NCBI GenBank assembly: GCA_937943045.1 | Contig: CALEBN010000066.1 | Location: 35,606-99,605, forward strand | Length of the DNA stretch: 64,000 nt | DNA from: an uncultured Collinsella sp. | GTDB taxonomy: Bacteria; Actinomycetota; Coriobacteriia; Coriobacteriales; Coriobacteriaceae | Reading direction: 5' to 3' | Shown here: positions 33,447-43,653 of the stretch, one piece after another | How the letters are laid out: the number at the start of each line of letters is the position of its first letter | Numbering within the stretch: position 1 is the first letter of the stretch | Program-made: the position numbers and the translations under genes | The notes under the pieces: model-generated | What the model was told of the DNA's origin: nothing | Databases searched by the model: none | What the model saw: only the letters and a program-made list of their open reading frames with translations

Positions 33447-35474
33447 CTACGGCCGCTCGTTGGGAGCCAGACGTTGCATCTTGTTCACGGCCTTGAACTT
33501 GGTGAACAGCGGCACGTACTCAAAGCTCACGTTGGAGTTCTCCAGGCCATACCAGCGCGCGGGTGTGCCGGCGGCGCGGCGGATGATGTACTTGAGCGTG
33601 ATGGCCGTACGCTCGCTCGGCTCCACATCGCTTTCGGGCGCCAGAAGCTTACGGATCAGGACGAACTTGAACGTGCCGATGTTACCCGGATCCTTGTAGA
33701 CCGAGTAGTCATGCGTCTGTGGCGGCAGCTCGCCGGTGGCAGCCAGGTCCTGAACAACCTGACGCAGGTAGGCATTGACGCGCTGGTTGATCTTGTAGCC
33801 CAGGTACAGATGCACGCGGAACACGTAGTCGGTGCCGAACGTCTCGACCGAATAGGCAAAGGTGTGCGGTTCGTCCATGGTCTCGACATTCACAAACCAC
33901 CAGGCGCGGGCGCGCTTGGGATGCTTGTCCAAGATCGAATAGACGATATCGCGGTCGATGTAGTCGGTATGGGTGTCCTTGGTCAGGTACACGATGTTGT
34001 CGCTTATGCGCTCGTAACGGTCGTCGTCGCGCAGGCGCTTGAGCTGCGGCAGGTAGCTGCGCAGCGGCAGCAGCGTAAACTGGCGCTGCTCGACCGCCGT
34101 GCCGTTGTACCAGCACACCATAATGCCCATGATGAGTGCAGCCATCAGAATGGTGAAATAGCCGCCGTGGAAGAACTTGGTGAGCGAGCTCACAAAGAAA
34201 AAGCCCTCGAGCAAAAGGAAGAAGGCCGCGAAGATCCACGGAGCAACCTTGAGCTTGCGCTCCTCGTGCAGGTAGAAGAAGAGCAGAAGCGTGGTGCACA
34301 TCATAGTCAGCGTAATGGCAAGGCCGTACGCGGCTTCCATATGCGCCGAGTTCTGGAACAGCAGCACCACGATGACGCAGCCGACAAGCATGACGTTGTT
34401 GACCATGGGAATATAAAGCTGGCCCTTGGTCTCGGCAGGGTAGAAGACCTGCATGTGCGGCATGAGGTCCAGACGGCTGGCCTCGGACACCAGCGAGAAT
34501 GCGCCGGTGATGAGCGCCTGCGAGGCAATGATGGCCGCGACGGTGGAAAGGCCGACGGCAAACGGGCGCAGGCCCGGGGCGAGCATCTGGTAGAACGGGT
34601 TGAGGTCGGCAATGCCCATGAGCTCGGGGTTGGCAGCGTTGTTCATAAGCCAAGCGCCCTGGCCCATATAGGAAAGCAGCAGGCAGCACTTAACGAACGG
34701 CCAGGTAGCGTAGATGTTGCCGCGGCCGACGTGGCCCATGTCGGAGTAGAGCGCCTCGGCACCGGTGGTGGCGAGGAAGCAACTGCCCAGAATCATGATG
34801 CCCGCGTGGTTGTTGGGGCTCAGCAAAAAGGCGATGCCGCGCACCGGGTTGAGGCACAGCAGCACGGCGGGGTGCTGGAAGACAAAGAACAGACCCGTGC
34901 CGCCCAGGAACAGGAACCACAGCGTCATGATGGGGCCAAAGGCGTGACCGATCTTGGCCGTACCGATGCGCTGTACCAGGAAGAGCACGATGATGATGGC
35001 GAGCGTAATGGCGACGACGCGGCCCTGGTCATCGCCCAGCACGGCATGGACCGCCGGGATGGTGCGCAGGCCCTCGATGGCCGTGGTAACGGTAACGGCC
35101 GGCGTCAGGATGCCATCGGCGAGCAGCGCGGCGCCGCCCAGCATGGCGGGGATGATGAGCCACTTGCCACAACGCTTGACCAGGCTGTACAGGGCAAAGA
35201 TGCCGCCCTCGCCGTGGTTGTCGGCACGCAGCGAGATCAGCACGTACTTGATGGTGGTCAGCAGCGTGACCGTCCACACGACAAGGGAGAGCGCGCCAAG
35301 CACGAACTCCTCCGTCACGCTTCCGATGCCGCCGTTGCCGGCAACGAGCGCCTTGGTTACATACATAGGACTGGTGCCGATATCGCCGTACACCACGCCC
35401 AGCGTGACGAGCATCGCCGAGATGCTCACAGGAATCGCAGCGTGCGAGGCTGCCTCCTTGGCCTTTTGTTCCAT
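33447..35474 (-). CDS. kup: Low-affinity potassium transporter Kup
   Basis: 675 residues. About 12 membrane helices beginning with SISAMLVTLGVVYGDIGTSPMYV, the RADNHGEGGIFALYSL signature and GMGNIYATWPF-like segments, then a cytoplasmic C-terminal tail. Proton-coupled K+ uptake (HAK/KUP/KT family). ATG 35474 is chosen behind GGGAGG; the upstream ATG at 35492 overlaps that ribosome site. Located beside a KdpDE-like system, suggesting a potassium homeostasis cluster. Confidence 0.93.
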   Translation of the reverse strand: MEQKAKEAASHAAIPVSISAMLVTLGVVYGDIGTSPMYVTKALVAGNGGIGSVTEEFVLGALSLVVWTVTLLTTIKYVLISLRADNHGEGGIFALYSLVKRCGKWLIIPAMLGGAALLADGILTPAVTVTTAIEGLRTIPAVHAVLGDDQGRVVAITLAIIIVLFLVQRIGTAKIGHAFGPIMTLWFLFLGGTGLFFVFQHPAVLLCLNPVRGIAFLLSPNNHAGIMILGSCFLATTGAEALYSDMGHVGRGNIYATWPFVKCCLLLSYMGQGAWLMNNAANPELMGIADLNPFYQMLAPGLRPFAVGLSTVAAIIASQALITGAFSLVSEASRLDLMPHMQVFYPAETKGQLYIPMVNNVMLVGCVIVVLLFQNSAHMEAAYGLAITLTMMCTTLLLFFYLHEERKLKVAPWIFAAFFLLLEGFFFVSSLTKFFHGGYFTILMAALIMGIMVCWYNGTAVEQRQFTLLPLRSYLPQLKRLRDDDRYERISDNIVYLTKDTHTDYIDRDIVYSILDKHPKRARAWWFVNVETMDEPHTFAYSVETFGTDYVFRVHLYLGYKINQRVNAYLRQVVQDLAATGELPPQTHDYSVYKDPGNIGTFKFVLIRKLLAPESDVEPSERTAITLKYIIRRAAGTPARWYGLENSNVSFEYVPLFTKFKAVNKMQRLAPNERP

Positions 35475-35598
35475 AAGCCGGTTTCCTCCCAACTTTAATG
35501 TTCGAAGGAATTATAGGTAATCGGCCCATGTTTGAATGGCACCGTTTTCCCAGCTAGATAAACATTTATACGGCCTTTAGGCCACCGCCGCGATATGG

Positions 35599-35631
35599 AA
35601 TGTGACAAAGGGATTGTCCCTTTGTCACATT
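35599..35631. repeat. TGTGACAAAGGG palindrome, copy 4
   Basis: AATGTGACAAAGGG and CCCTTTGTCACATT: perfect 14-bp arms, 5-base loop. It lies 3 bp after the nitroreductase stop and between two same-strand genes, so it probably also terminates the upstream transcript. Confidence 0.85.
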
Positions 35632-35633
35632 CG

Positions 35634-36482
35634 TCATTTTCCAAGCCAGTTTTTGAACCACCATTCCATGGATCGGCTCATCTCGGCCATAAAGGGACTC
35701 GTGTGCTTGCGGGTATAGATGTCCACGACGCGCTCCCCCACCTCGCGGGCATGCGGGCGAAACATCGCATCCATCTCGGCCACCTGCGCGTCCATGGTCG
35801 CGGCATCCGCACGGCAGTAGCGTTCCTCGTGTACCAGGTTTACCACGGGGTGCGCGATTGCCGGGCGTTCCTTACGGGGCGTGCCGATGATGAGCATCGA
35901 CAGCGGCATGGTATAGGGCGGCAGATCGAGCAGCTCGGCAACTTCCTCGGCATTCTCGACGATATCACCGATGTAGCAGCTCCCCAGCCCCAGGGCCTCG
36001 GCGGCAACCACGGCGTTTTGCGCGGCAATCACGGCGTCCTGGGCCGCGATGGCAAAGTCGCCCAAACCCGGCGCGCGGCGGGGTGCCTTGCCCGTGCGCT
36101 CGACAAACTCAGGCTCAAAGCAGCCCACGTGCTCAAACAGATCGATCCACTTGGCATAATCGACCACAAATATTAGTGCCCAGGGCGCCTTGGCGATCAT
36201 GGGCTGGTGGTCGCACAGGTCGGCCAGGCGGTCGAGCGTAGCCTGCTCGCGGATGCTCACGATGGAATACATCATCATGGCACCCGCCGACGGCGCACGG
36301 CTCGCCGCGTGCAGAATCGCCGCCCGCTGCTCGTCGGTCACCGCCACGGGACGGTCGTCGTCATCACGCGCGAAGGCACGCGTGGAGGAACGGTGCTCCA
36401 ACGTGTCCAGCACCGCGTTGCCCGTGGTCTCGACCGGATAGCCGTACGTATCCACAGCCTTGGTGCAAACCTGCTCGCTCAT
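35634..36482 (-). CDS. Nitroreductase family protein
   Basis: 282 residues. LEHRSSTRAFARDDDDRPVAVTDEQRAAILHAASRAPSAGAMM is the typical FMN-binding start (RRSxRxF, APSAG); AALGLGSCYIGDIVEN-like sequence and PLSMLIIGTPRKERP follow. FMN- and NAD(P)H-dependent reduction of nitroaromatics, quinones or a specific metabolite. A C-terminal extension of about 70 residues (ERYCRADAATMDAQVAEMD ...) is longer than in minimal members. Monocistronic, flanked by the palindromic repeat. Confidence 0.87.
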   Translation of the reverse strand: MSEQVCTKAVDTYGYPVETTGNAVLDTLEHRSSTRAFARDDDDRPVAVTDEQRAAILHAASRAPSAGAMMMYSIVSIREQATLDRLADLCDHQPMIAKAPWALIFVVDYAKWIDLFEHVGCFEPEFVERTGKAPRRAPGLGDFAIAAQDAVIAAQNAVVAAEALGLGSCYIGDIVENAEEVAELLDLPPYTMPLSMLIIGTPRKERPAIAHPVVNLVHEERYCRADAATMDAQVAEMDAMFRPHAREVGERVVDIYTRKHTSPFMAEMSRSMEWWFKNWLGK

Positions 36483-36694
36483 AGCCCCATCCCTGCCATT
36501 TCTTTAAGAAGCCTTTACGTTTCCGTGTAATTCCCGTCCATTATCGCGCAGGTCGCCACTACATTGCGCCACACCGCCACACGCGCGTTAATATGGCTGG
36601 TTGTTGTGCGCAGTCACCAATTGCAGCGCATATCTTGGTAACAATCGGGTAAACCCCCGCTTTCGTAGGTTTTAAGTTTGTGAGGAGTCTCAGC

Positions 36695-38995
36695 ATGTTC
36701 GCTGCCGCCATCTCGCTCGTCGGTCTTGCGGCGACCGTCTACCTTGTCTTGCGCGAGGCCAAGGCCATTCGCGCTCAGTCGGGCACCGTTACCAAAAGCG
36801 CTCTTGGGTGGAGCGTCGCCTTCGGTCTGTTCCAGCTCTTTTTGACCATTTGGGGCGCCATTGGCCTCGTCGCCCAAAACGAGCCGCTCGCCTTTGTGAT
36901 GCTCATTCTGACCAACGCCATCCTCACCGGATGCGCTTGGGCCAGCATCGCCCGCGACCGCATCGCCCCGCGCGTCTTTGCGTTCGCTGCTACCGATGCC
37001 CCCGCCCCCACCGGCAAGCTTGCCCGCCTGCGCGGCGCCTTCGTGGGCAAACCGCTCGTCGCGGCCGTCCTGTGCTTGCTGCTCGCCGGCGTCTTTGCGC
37101 TGCTGGGCATGGAGGTCTCGTCCAACCACGACTTTACCTGGGTCTACCCCCTGTGCATCCTGCTTGAGTGGGCCATCATCACCGCGCTCATGAGCGGCCT
37201 GTTCTTCCTGTTCCAGCGCCACGGTGCAGCTCCCGCGGTCCTGGCCTTTGCCCTCTTTGTCCTGGGCGTTGCCGAGTTCTTCGTCATTACGTTTAAATCC
37301 ATGCCCATCCAGCCGGGCGACCTTTCGGCCATTTCCACCGCCGCCGCGGTCGCCGGCAACGGCTACACCTTCTCGATCTCGCTGTTCTGCGTGCTGTCCA
37401 TGGGCTTTACCGCCATCTCGATGCTGCTGTGCGAGTACGCTGGCATCGTGGCGCCGCATCGCCAGAAGGGCGCCGTCAATGCCAAGCGCATGCTGCTCAC
37501 CAACCTGCTTGTCGCCGTGCTGTGTCTGGGCGGCGTGACCGCGCACGTCACGCTTATCGACTACTACAACACCCTCGGCATCACCGTCTACACCTGGCGC
37601 CCGCTCGAGAGCTACTGGCGCGAGGGCTACATGCCCGCTTTCATTAGCGCAGCGCAGTCCATCAAGCCGCCCAAGCCCGCCGATTACTCCGTCGACGATG
37701 CCAAGGCCACGCTCAAAAAGTACGCCAAGGCCTACGACAAGTCCGACGCGGCCAAGAGCGACGAGCGCGCCGCCGCAAAGGACCAATTCGACAGCGAGAA
37801 GCCCACGGTCATCGGCATCATGAACGAGACGTTCTCGGATCTGTCGATCTACCAGAACATGCGCGCCGGCTACGAGGGCCCGCAGTATTTTAAGAGCCTG
37901 TCCAACTGCCTCAGCCGCGGCAAGCTCTACGTGAGCGCCTACGGCGGCGGCACCGCCAATACCGAGTTTGAGTTTATGACCGGCAACTCCATGGCAAGCC
38001 TTGGCTCGGGCGTGTACCCCTACACCATCTACAACATGGAAACGACCGGGAATCTGGCAGAGCAGTTCAAGTCGCTCGGATATTCCACCACGGCCATGCA
38101 CCCCAACCACGCAACCAACTGGAACCGCGATAACGTCTACAAGGACTTTGGCTTTGACCAGTTCCTGTCCATCAACGACTTCCAGGGAGCCGACACCCTG
38201 CGCGGCATGGTGACCGACCAGGCTACCTACGACAAGATTCTTGAGCTGCTCGACCAGAACGCCGATCCGCAGTTTATCTTCGACGTGACCATGCAGAACC
38301 ACTCGGGCTACGATACGGGTCTGCTGCCGGCCGACAAGCAGATGCACCTGAACATCGACACGACCGACCTGGACGCCAAGACCATCGAGGACGGCACGCT
38401 CTCCGATGTCGACGAGTACGTCTCGTGCATTGAGCAGTCCGACCAGGCGCTGCGTTACTTCCTCAACGCCCTGAACAAACTCGACCGCAAGGTGGTCGTG
38501 GTGTTCTGGGGCGACCACCAGCCGTTCTTCCCGTCCAAGTTCAACGATAAGTGGTTTACCGGCGAAGACGATGCCACGCACCAGGAACGTCTGTGGCAGA
38601 CCGACTACATCATCTGGGCCAACTACGACGTTGCCGGCTGCGACCAGACGAGTGAGGTCGACGACCTGTCCACCAACTACCTGTCCACGCAGCTCATGCA
38701 GCTGATTGGCGCCCCGCTGACTGACTACCAGAAAGCGCACATGACGCTGCGCGAGTCGCTGCCCGCCATCAACTCGGTGGGCTACGAGGACTCCAGCCTG
38801 CGCTGGGCGCTCTCCTCCAACGTCACCGGTGACGACGCCGCCGCAGCAGCCGCCACCAAGGCACGCGAGGATTACGCCAAGATGCAATACTACGAGATGT
38901 TCCGCGACGGCAAGAACGTGTACACCGAGCACTTCCAGACCGAGGCCAACGAGACCGACCCCAACCTGGCGCCGGGTACGACCAAGATTAAGTAG
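36695..38995 (+). CDS. LtaS-like phosphoglycerol transferase / sulfatase-fold membrane enzyme
   Basis: 766 residues. An N-terminal membrane region with about 6-8 helices is followed by an extracellular alkaline-phosphatase-like domain. VIGIMNETFSDLSIY (metal-binding Glu), YGGGTANTEFEFMTGNSM (Thr in the nucleophile position) and VVVFWGDHQPFFPSKF (Asp-His metal ligands) correspond to LtaS residues E255, T300 and D475/H476. Likely polymerises or transfers glycerol-phosphate groups onto a glycolipid or glycan at the outer membrane face. ATG 36695 is set by GAGGAG; GTG 36680 precedes that site. Acidic C-terminal tail. Confidence 0.88.
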   Translation: MFAAAISLVGLAATVYLVLREAKAIRAQSGTVTKSALGWSVAFGLFQLFLTIWGAIGLVAQNEPLAFVMLILTNAILTGCAWASIARDRIAPRVFAFAATDAPAPTGKLARLRGAFVGKPLVAAVLCLLLAGVFALLGMEVSSNHDFTWVYPLCILLEWAIITALMSGLFFLFQRHGAAPAVLAFALFVLGVAEFFVITFKSMPIQPGDLSAISTAAAVAGNGYTFSISLFCVLSMGFTAISMLLCEYAGIVAPHRQKGAVNAKRMLLTNLLVAVLCLGGVTAHVTLIDYYNTLGITVYTWRPLESYWREGYMPAFISAAQSIKPPKPADYSVDDAKATLKKYAKAYDKSDAAKSDERAAAKDQFDSEKPTVIGIMNETFSDLSIYQNMRAGYEGPQYFKSLSNCLSRGKLYVSAYGGGTANTEFEFMTGNSMASLGSGVYPYTIYNMETTGNLAEQFKSLGYSTTAMHPNHATNWNRDNVYKDFGFDQFLSINDFQGADTLRGMVTDQATYDKILELLDQNADPQFIFDVTMQNHSGYDTGLLPADKQMHLNIDTTDLDAKTIEDGTLSDVDEYVSCIEQSDQALRYFLNALNKLDRKVVVVFWGDHQPFFPSKFNDKWFTGEDDATHQERLWQTDYIIWANYDVAGCDQTSEVDDLSTNYLSTQLMQLIGAPLTDYQKAHMTLRESLPAINSVGYEDSSLRWALSSNVTGDDAAAAAATKAREDYAKMQYYEMFRDGKNVYTEHFQTEANETDPNLAPGTTKIK

Positions 38996-39022
38996 CTGCT
39001 AGCTGCTGAGCCACAACTGAAA

Positions 39023-39152
39023 CGTCTGTCCAGGCGGAGGCATATAAGGTTCCCTGCTCGGACAGTCCTGCGCAAGACGAAGGCCACATTAAGTGGCCTT
39101 CTTTGCGTGCGGAACTCGCGATGAACCTTATATGCCTCCGCCTGGACAGACG
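39023..39152. repeat. Foldback element, family 2 copy 1
   Basis: Perfect 30-bp inverted arms (39023-39052, 39123-39152; left arm begins CGTCTGTCCAGGCGG). The 70-bp core holds GACGAAGGCCACATTAAG paired with CTTAATGTGGCC-type sequence as an inner hairpin, and AAGACGAAGGCC. The core is about 96% identical to the reverse complement of 44184-44252, yet the arms are unrelated to that copy's arms. Confidence 0.9.
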
Positions 39153-39206
39153 CCCTGATGTTGGGGCGTGGCTTGTCTTGGGTGTATCGCCGAACATATA
39201 TAAGTT

Positions 39207-39229
39207 GAAGGCCACGTTATGTGGCCTTC
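39207..39229. terminator. GAAGGCCAC hairpin (partial core copy)
   Basis: GAAGGCCAC/GTGGCCTTC with a 5-base loop, followed by TTTGTTTGCGGAA. It repeats the inner hairpin and flank of the family 2 core without arms. Confidence 0.7.
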
Positions 39230-39236
39230 TTTGTTT

Positions 39237-39356
39237 GCGGAAAGTGTGTCCCGGAATTCTTGTCTGGAATGGGATGGATTTTCCGGATGAGGGCTTGACG
39301 GAAAATGTGTCCCGTTCCGGGCGCTAATTGTGGGATGCAGTTTCCGCTTGCGGAGT
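39237..39356. repeat. 62-bp hairpin repeat, left group
   Basis: One complete unit (39271-39331, GGGATGGATTTTCC...GGAAAATGTGTCCC) with partial units on both sides. Same family as the array at 43654-44108, placed on the other side of the giant surface-protein gene. Confidence 0.75.
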
Positions 39357-39370
39357 CTCCACTCAACAGA

Positions 39371-39408
39371 AAACCCGGGTGGCCTGTTTTTTGGCTACCC
39401 GGGTTTTT
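39371..39408. terminator. Terminator of the surface-protein locus
   Basis: AAACCCGGGT (39371-39380) and ACCCGGGTTT (39397-39406) with TTT on the plus side and an A run on the minus side; it lies 27 bp beyond the stop of the surface-protein gene. Confidence 0.75.
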
Positions 39409-39434
39409 GGGTTGTCGATATGTTCGACTGGCTA

Positions 39435-42400
39435 CTAGTGGGTCTTGCGGCGCTTGATCAGCATAATGAGGGCTATCACTACGAGCGTTGCTCCCGCTGC
39501 TGCTGCGGTGGCGACTAGGGCGAATGTTTGGTCGCCGGTGTTTGCGAGGTTCTTCGCTGTGGTCGTAGTCTTGACCTTGGTGTCGGCCTTAGCTCCGTTG
39601 TCGGACTTGGGCTTGTCCGGGTTCGTCGGGGTCTCAGGAGTCTCGGGATCCTTTGAGCCTTCGGAGTCGGTGGGGCCGGCAGTGTTTACCAGCGTATGGT
39701 CCAGGAACTTCTTGGCGCCCGCGCTTGCCTGCGAGAACAGGCGGCGTGTGCGGATCGGGGTGGCGTTCACCGTTGTGGGCGCCGTCTCCTTGGGCGCGAT
39801 GTTCACCAGCGTGATGCCAGTGTCCAGGCCCACGTTGTTGTATCCCACGTGGCAGTAATACTGCGCACCGTCATCGTTTGTAGTCAGGTCAAGCTTAAGC
39901 GTTGAGGCCGTTCCGGCTGGGAGGTTGCCATCGGCGCCCACGCGCTGGAACGCGGTCTCGCCACGGCCCTTGCGGTACCAGATATATGACGGCGCCAGCT
40001 CCGTTTCACTGCCGTCGGCATTGCGCTGCGTCACATGGCCAATCGCCAAGAGCGTCAGCTTGTCTCCCTCCGCACACTCAACCGAAGAGTCATACTCGAG
40101 GGCCGACCTCTCCGCTGTATCCGCCGCAGGTCCACTCACGCTCATCGTCATGCCGTCGGGCATGGTCTTGACCGTGATGATCGCCGATCGAATACCCGTT
40201 TCGGTCGTGGATCCATTCTTAACGGCGGCAATGGCAAATCGATACTCCGTATTGGGCTGCAACCCGTCCCAGGTAAGCGAGGTCTGCGTATTGTCGGCGA
40301 TCTTCCAGCTGTTCACGACCGCGTCTGCCGCATTGCTCTGCAGCATGCCTACGCCGTAGCTAAAGCCACCCTTGTTTGCGAGCACGTCGTCCCAGCTAAA
40401 GGTAACGCTTTTCGAGTCAACGGCGTTTGCCGTAAAGCCCGTCACGGCCGGCGCGTCGGGCATCTCGACGTCCTTAACGTCATAGCCCACGATCCAGAAC
40501 TGATCGGTGTCCTTGGTGCCGAGCTTGTCGCCCGAGTCTGCCTCGAACTTGTCGACATCCACCGCGTTGACGCCCAGACGCCACACAAAACCGTACTTGC
40601 CCTGCGCGGCCTCGGGCAGGTTGTCGACGGTGCCGCCGTATTCGGTCGATTCACTCGAGGAGTTACCCGTCGTAAAGCCGGCGTTGGCACCAAAGCACAG
40701 GCCGCCAAACAACTCGTGCTTTGCGAGCTTCGCGCCCATGACAACGCTGCCGTTCAGCGTCAAGCCGAGCTCGAGCTCCTGCTCCTTGCCCTCCTCGACT
40801 TCGATGGTCTGCTCAATGCTCGCCCCCGACTGCGCGGCGGCGCCGTTAAACCCATCGTGCGTGTAGGCGCGCGTTACGCCGGGCTTGCCCAGGCCAAAGG
40901 AATCCCCAACGGGAGTCTCGCCGTTGAGCGTCGTTTGATAGGTTCCGGGTTCTCCCGACCGGTTGGTCAAAAAGTAGCTGAGCGGTGTCATATTGTGCTG
41001 TTTGGCAATGCGGTCATAGGCCTCGGCATTAACGACCGAGGTCTGCGCGCCGAGCGACACGGGCGCCGCCATCACGCCCTTGCCACCAGTTTCCTCATTT
41101 TCGATCTCATACTCGTAATAGACCATCGGAATCGTGTAGAGCACGGCCTTGTCACCCTCGCCGGCATGCGACTCATAGCTTACGCTTGCGCTGACCGTGC
41201 GCTCGCTCCGGTAGTCATAGCATCCCTCGGCGGCAAAATCGACTGAAGCATTCATCGCGACCAGGGGCGGACCGGTCTGCACCTCGACGGCAACGCCCAA
41301 CTCGGCGCCAATGGTATAGCCCTGGGATGTCCCCGTGCCCTTTTCCTCTCCGTATGACGTGCCGCCCAACACCAGATAGCCGTATGCCTACTCCAGATCC
41401 TCAACATAGGGCGCATCCTGCAGCACGGCAAGCACGCGCGGGTTGGTATAGACCTTGTAGCGGTCCTTGTACGTGATCTTGACGCTGTCGTTGTCGACAT
41501 CGGGCAGCGCGAGCGAGATAAATGTGCCGTAGGTAGTGCCGCGACGGTTGCTCTCGCTAATCACCTGCTCCTCGCCGCGGCGCACCTTTCCGTTCTCGTC
41601 GAGCGAAAAATGCGAGGCGGTCATCCAATAGTAGTCATCGTTCTTGCGCAGGTCCTCGTCGCGGTGCTTGCCCACCACAGCGATAAAGCTCTCGTTATAG
41701 CGGTCCGAACCCGAGACGCTGCCCGCCTTGACGTCGCTGATCCACACCTGCTCTATACCCTTATGGTCATGCTTGTTGCTGCTGTTGTATTGCTGACCGC
41801 TCATGCTCATGGTTCCGACCATGGACCCCAAGCCCTGAGCCCCGCTCTGTGCCGTGTTGCAGGCAAAGTCGCGGAACACATCGCCGCCCACGAGCACCTC
41901 GTCGACCGCCAGCTGCTCGGACAGGCCGTCAAGGTTGGCAGTGGCAAGGGCAATAGGCGCCAAGGTGCACGGATAGCGCTTATCCTGAGCGCTATCCTTC
42001 CATGCGCTGTTGGGCACATGCATCAGCCCATAGGAGGCGAGGAGCCCGTCTCTGTATTCCTTGCAATCGGAAAGCTTGAACTCGCCAGACTCCGAGTCAA
42101 AATACGCGTAGCGGTACAGCGCGCCGTACAGCCCCTTGCTGCCGTCAGAAGCGCCGTAATCAAAAGCGCTGCGTTGCCAGTCATAGCCCGCAAGAATAAG
42201 GCCCGTGACGGTTTCACCCGTCTTCTTTCCTTCTTCATCGTAGGCGGCAAACGTGCCGAACGTCGCATTCGCAGCGACCATGGTCTTGCCGTTCGCGGAG
42301 AGGGAGATTGCGCCCGCGTCGCCCAGAGCATCGACATGGACGAGCGCACCCTTGGATGCATCCCACGAAAACAGCTCGCAATGCGTCGACTTATCAATAT

Positions 42401-43523
42401 TCTTCTTGCCGTAGGGTGCCGAGACCACGATGGCGAGGTCATCGCAAAAATCGCGATCGAGGTCGCCGGCCGCTAGCGAAACGACAGGAGCTGACTGAAG
42501 CTGCGTCCAGGAGTCGTTCCCGCCCTTGTTGTGCGTGGTGTAGTCCGCGGCGTTACCGGCATCGATCTTGACGACGCTTTGCTTCCAGTTGCCGCCCTCC
42601 AAGTCATACATGTCGACTACAGCCTTGCGCACGCCGTTCTCGTCGACATAGCAGCCCGCGTAGACAAAAAGCTCGTCGACGCCGTCGCCATCGACATCGC
42701 CCGCCTCGACATCAAAGACGGCGTCGTGCTCTTGCAGGTAACCGGCATCCAGGTACTTAAAACGGCCTTCGTACATCATATTAGTGTTGACCGTCACCGG
42801 CAGGTGTGTGTCGAGAGTGCGCGTACGCCCGTTGCTAAACGAGTAGAGGACCAGCTCAACCTTTCCGGCGTATGACTTGCCGTCAATCGTCGTGGAGGAA
42901 CTGTCGCCGTAGGCACGGAGCTCGGCAACGCGGCTCTTTTTGCCCGTGCTGGCGTCGCTGCAGAACTCAACACTCGTGGCGTGAATGCCCGAGAAACCGT
43001 TGTTGTCGTTGGCGAGTACTGTTGAGGACTCATTGTTGCTTAGGTACGACCAGGTGCCGCCACCGTAGTCGCTATGCTTGTAGAGATCGCTGTTCGTATC
43101 GAAGTTGTTGACGTTTTGCCAGAACTTTGCGGCGCCCCACACACTTCCATAGCCATCGAAGAGTTTGCTGCTGCCGCCAATGTCACCGCGCTCGACGTTC
43201 TCGAGCTTGTCGCGCAGAGTGTAGCGATTGCCATGGCTACCGTTAGCTGCCATATAGACCTCGCTGCGCGTGGCAAACGTCGTGGGGGTATCAGTGGAAT
43301 AGGGGCCAACGGTATCGGCCGGAATGTCCTCGCTCGTGCCCAGACCCAGGGCTTGATAATCCTGCTCGGTCATATCGGTGATTGCGGGCGCGTCTGCCGC
43401 CTGGGCAACCTGGGGCGTGGCCGTGAATCAGGCGACGCTCGTGGCGATCAACGCAGCAAGCGCCGCCGTCCCAACAAGCGGGATTTTCGACAGCCTACGG
43501 ATACGGGGGTGTGGAACGTACAT
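39435..43523 (-). pseudogene. Giant sortase-type surface protein interrupted by two in-frame stops
   Basis: One continuous reading frame of 1,363 codons from ATG 43523 (GAGG ribosome site) to 39435, interrupted by TGA at codon 32 (43428-43430, inside the signal peptide after KIPLVGTAALAALIATSVA) and TAG at codon 712 (41388-41390, VEDLE-stop-AYGYLVLGG). No frameshift separates the parts. The N-terminal half has FG-GAP/VCBS-like repeats (GDVDGDGVDELFVYAG, GDLDRDFCDDLAIVV). The second half has a large secreted domain, a fibronectin III-like domain (VTGFTANAVDSKSVTFSW) and an Ig-like segment, then NLANTGD (LAXTG-like sorting motif), a membrane helix and RRKTH. Either a recently inactivated adhesin or a gene relying on stop suppression. 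Confidence 0.75.
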
Positions 43524-43653
43524 GAGGGACCTCGCTTTATTCGAGTGGAGTGGACTCATTTTTGCAAATGATACATCCAATGCCCGATATCACGTGTCTC
43601 ATTTTCGCCAACGGCGTGTCTCATTTTTGAGAATCCGAGATGCCGCGGAAATC

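Noticed and set aside
33378..35498. 706-codon frame antisense to kup
   Set aside because: Arg/His/Gln-rich translation with no domain, mirrored on a clear Kup coding sequence.
39435..43523. Genome-wide stop-codon reassignment as the reason for the in-frame TGA and TAG
   Set aside because: Two different stop codons are involved, and all other genes here end normally with TAA, TAG and TGA, so a global recoding is not supported; local readthrough or decay remain.
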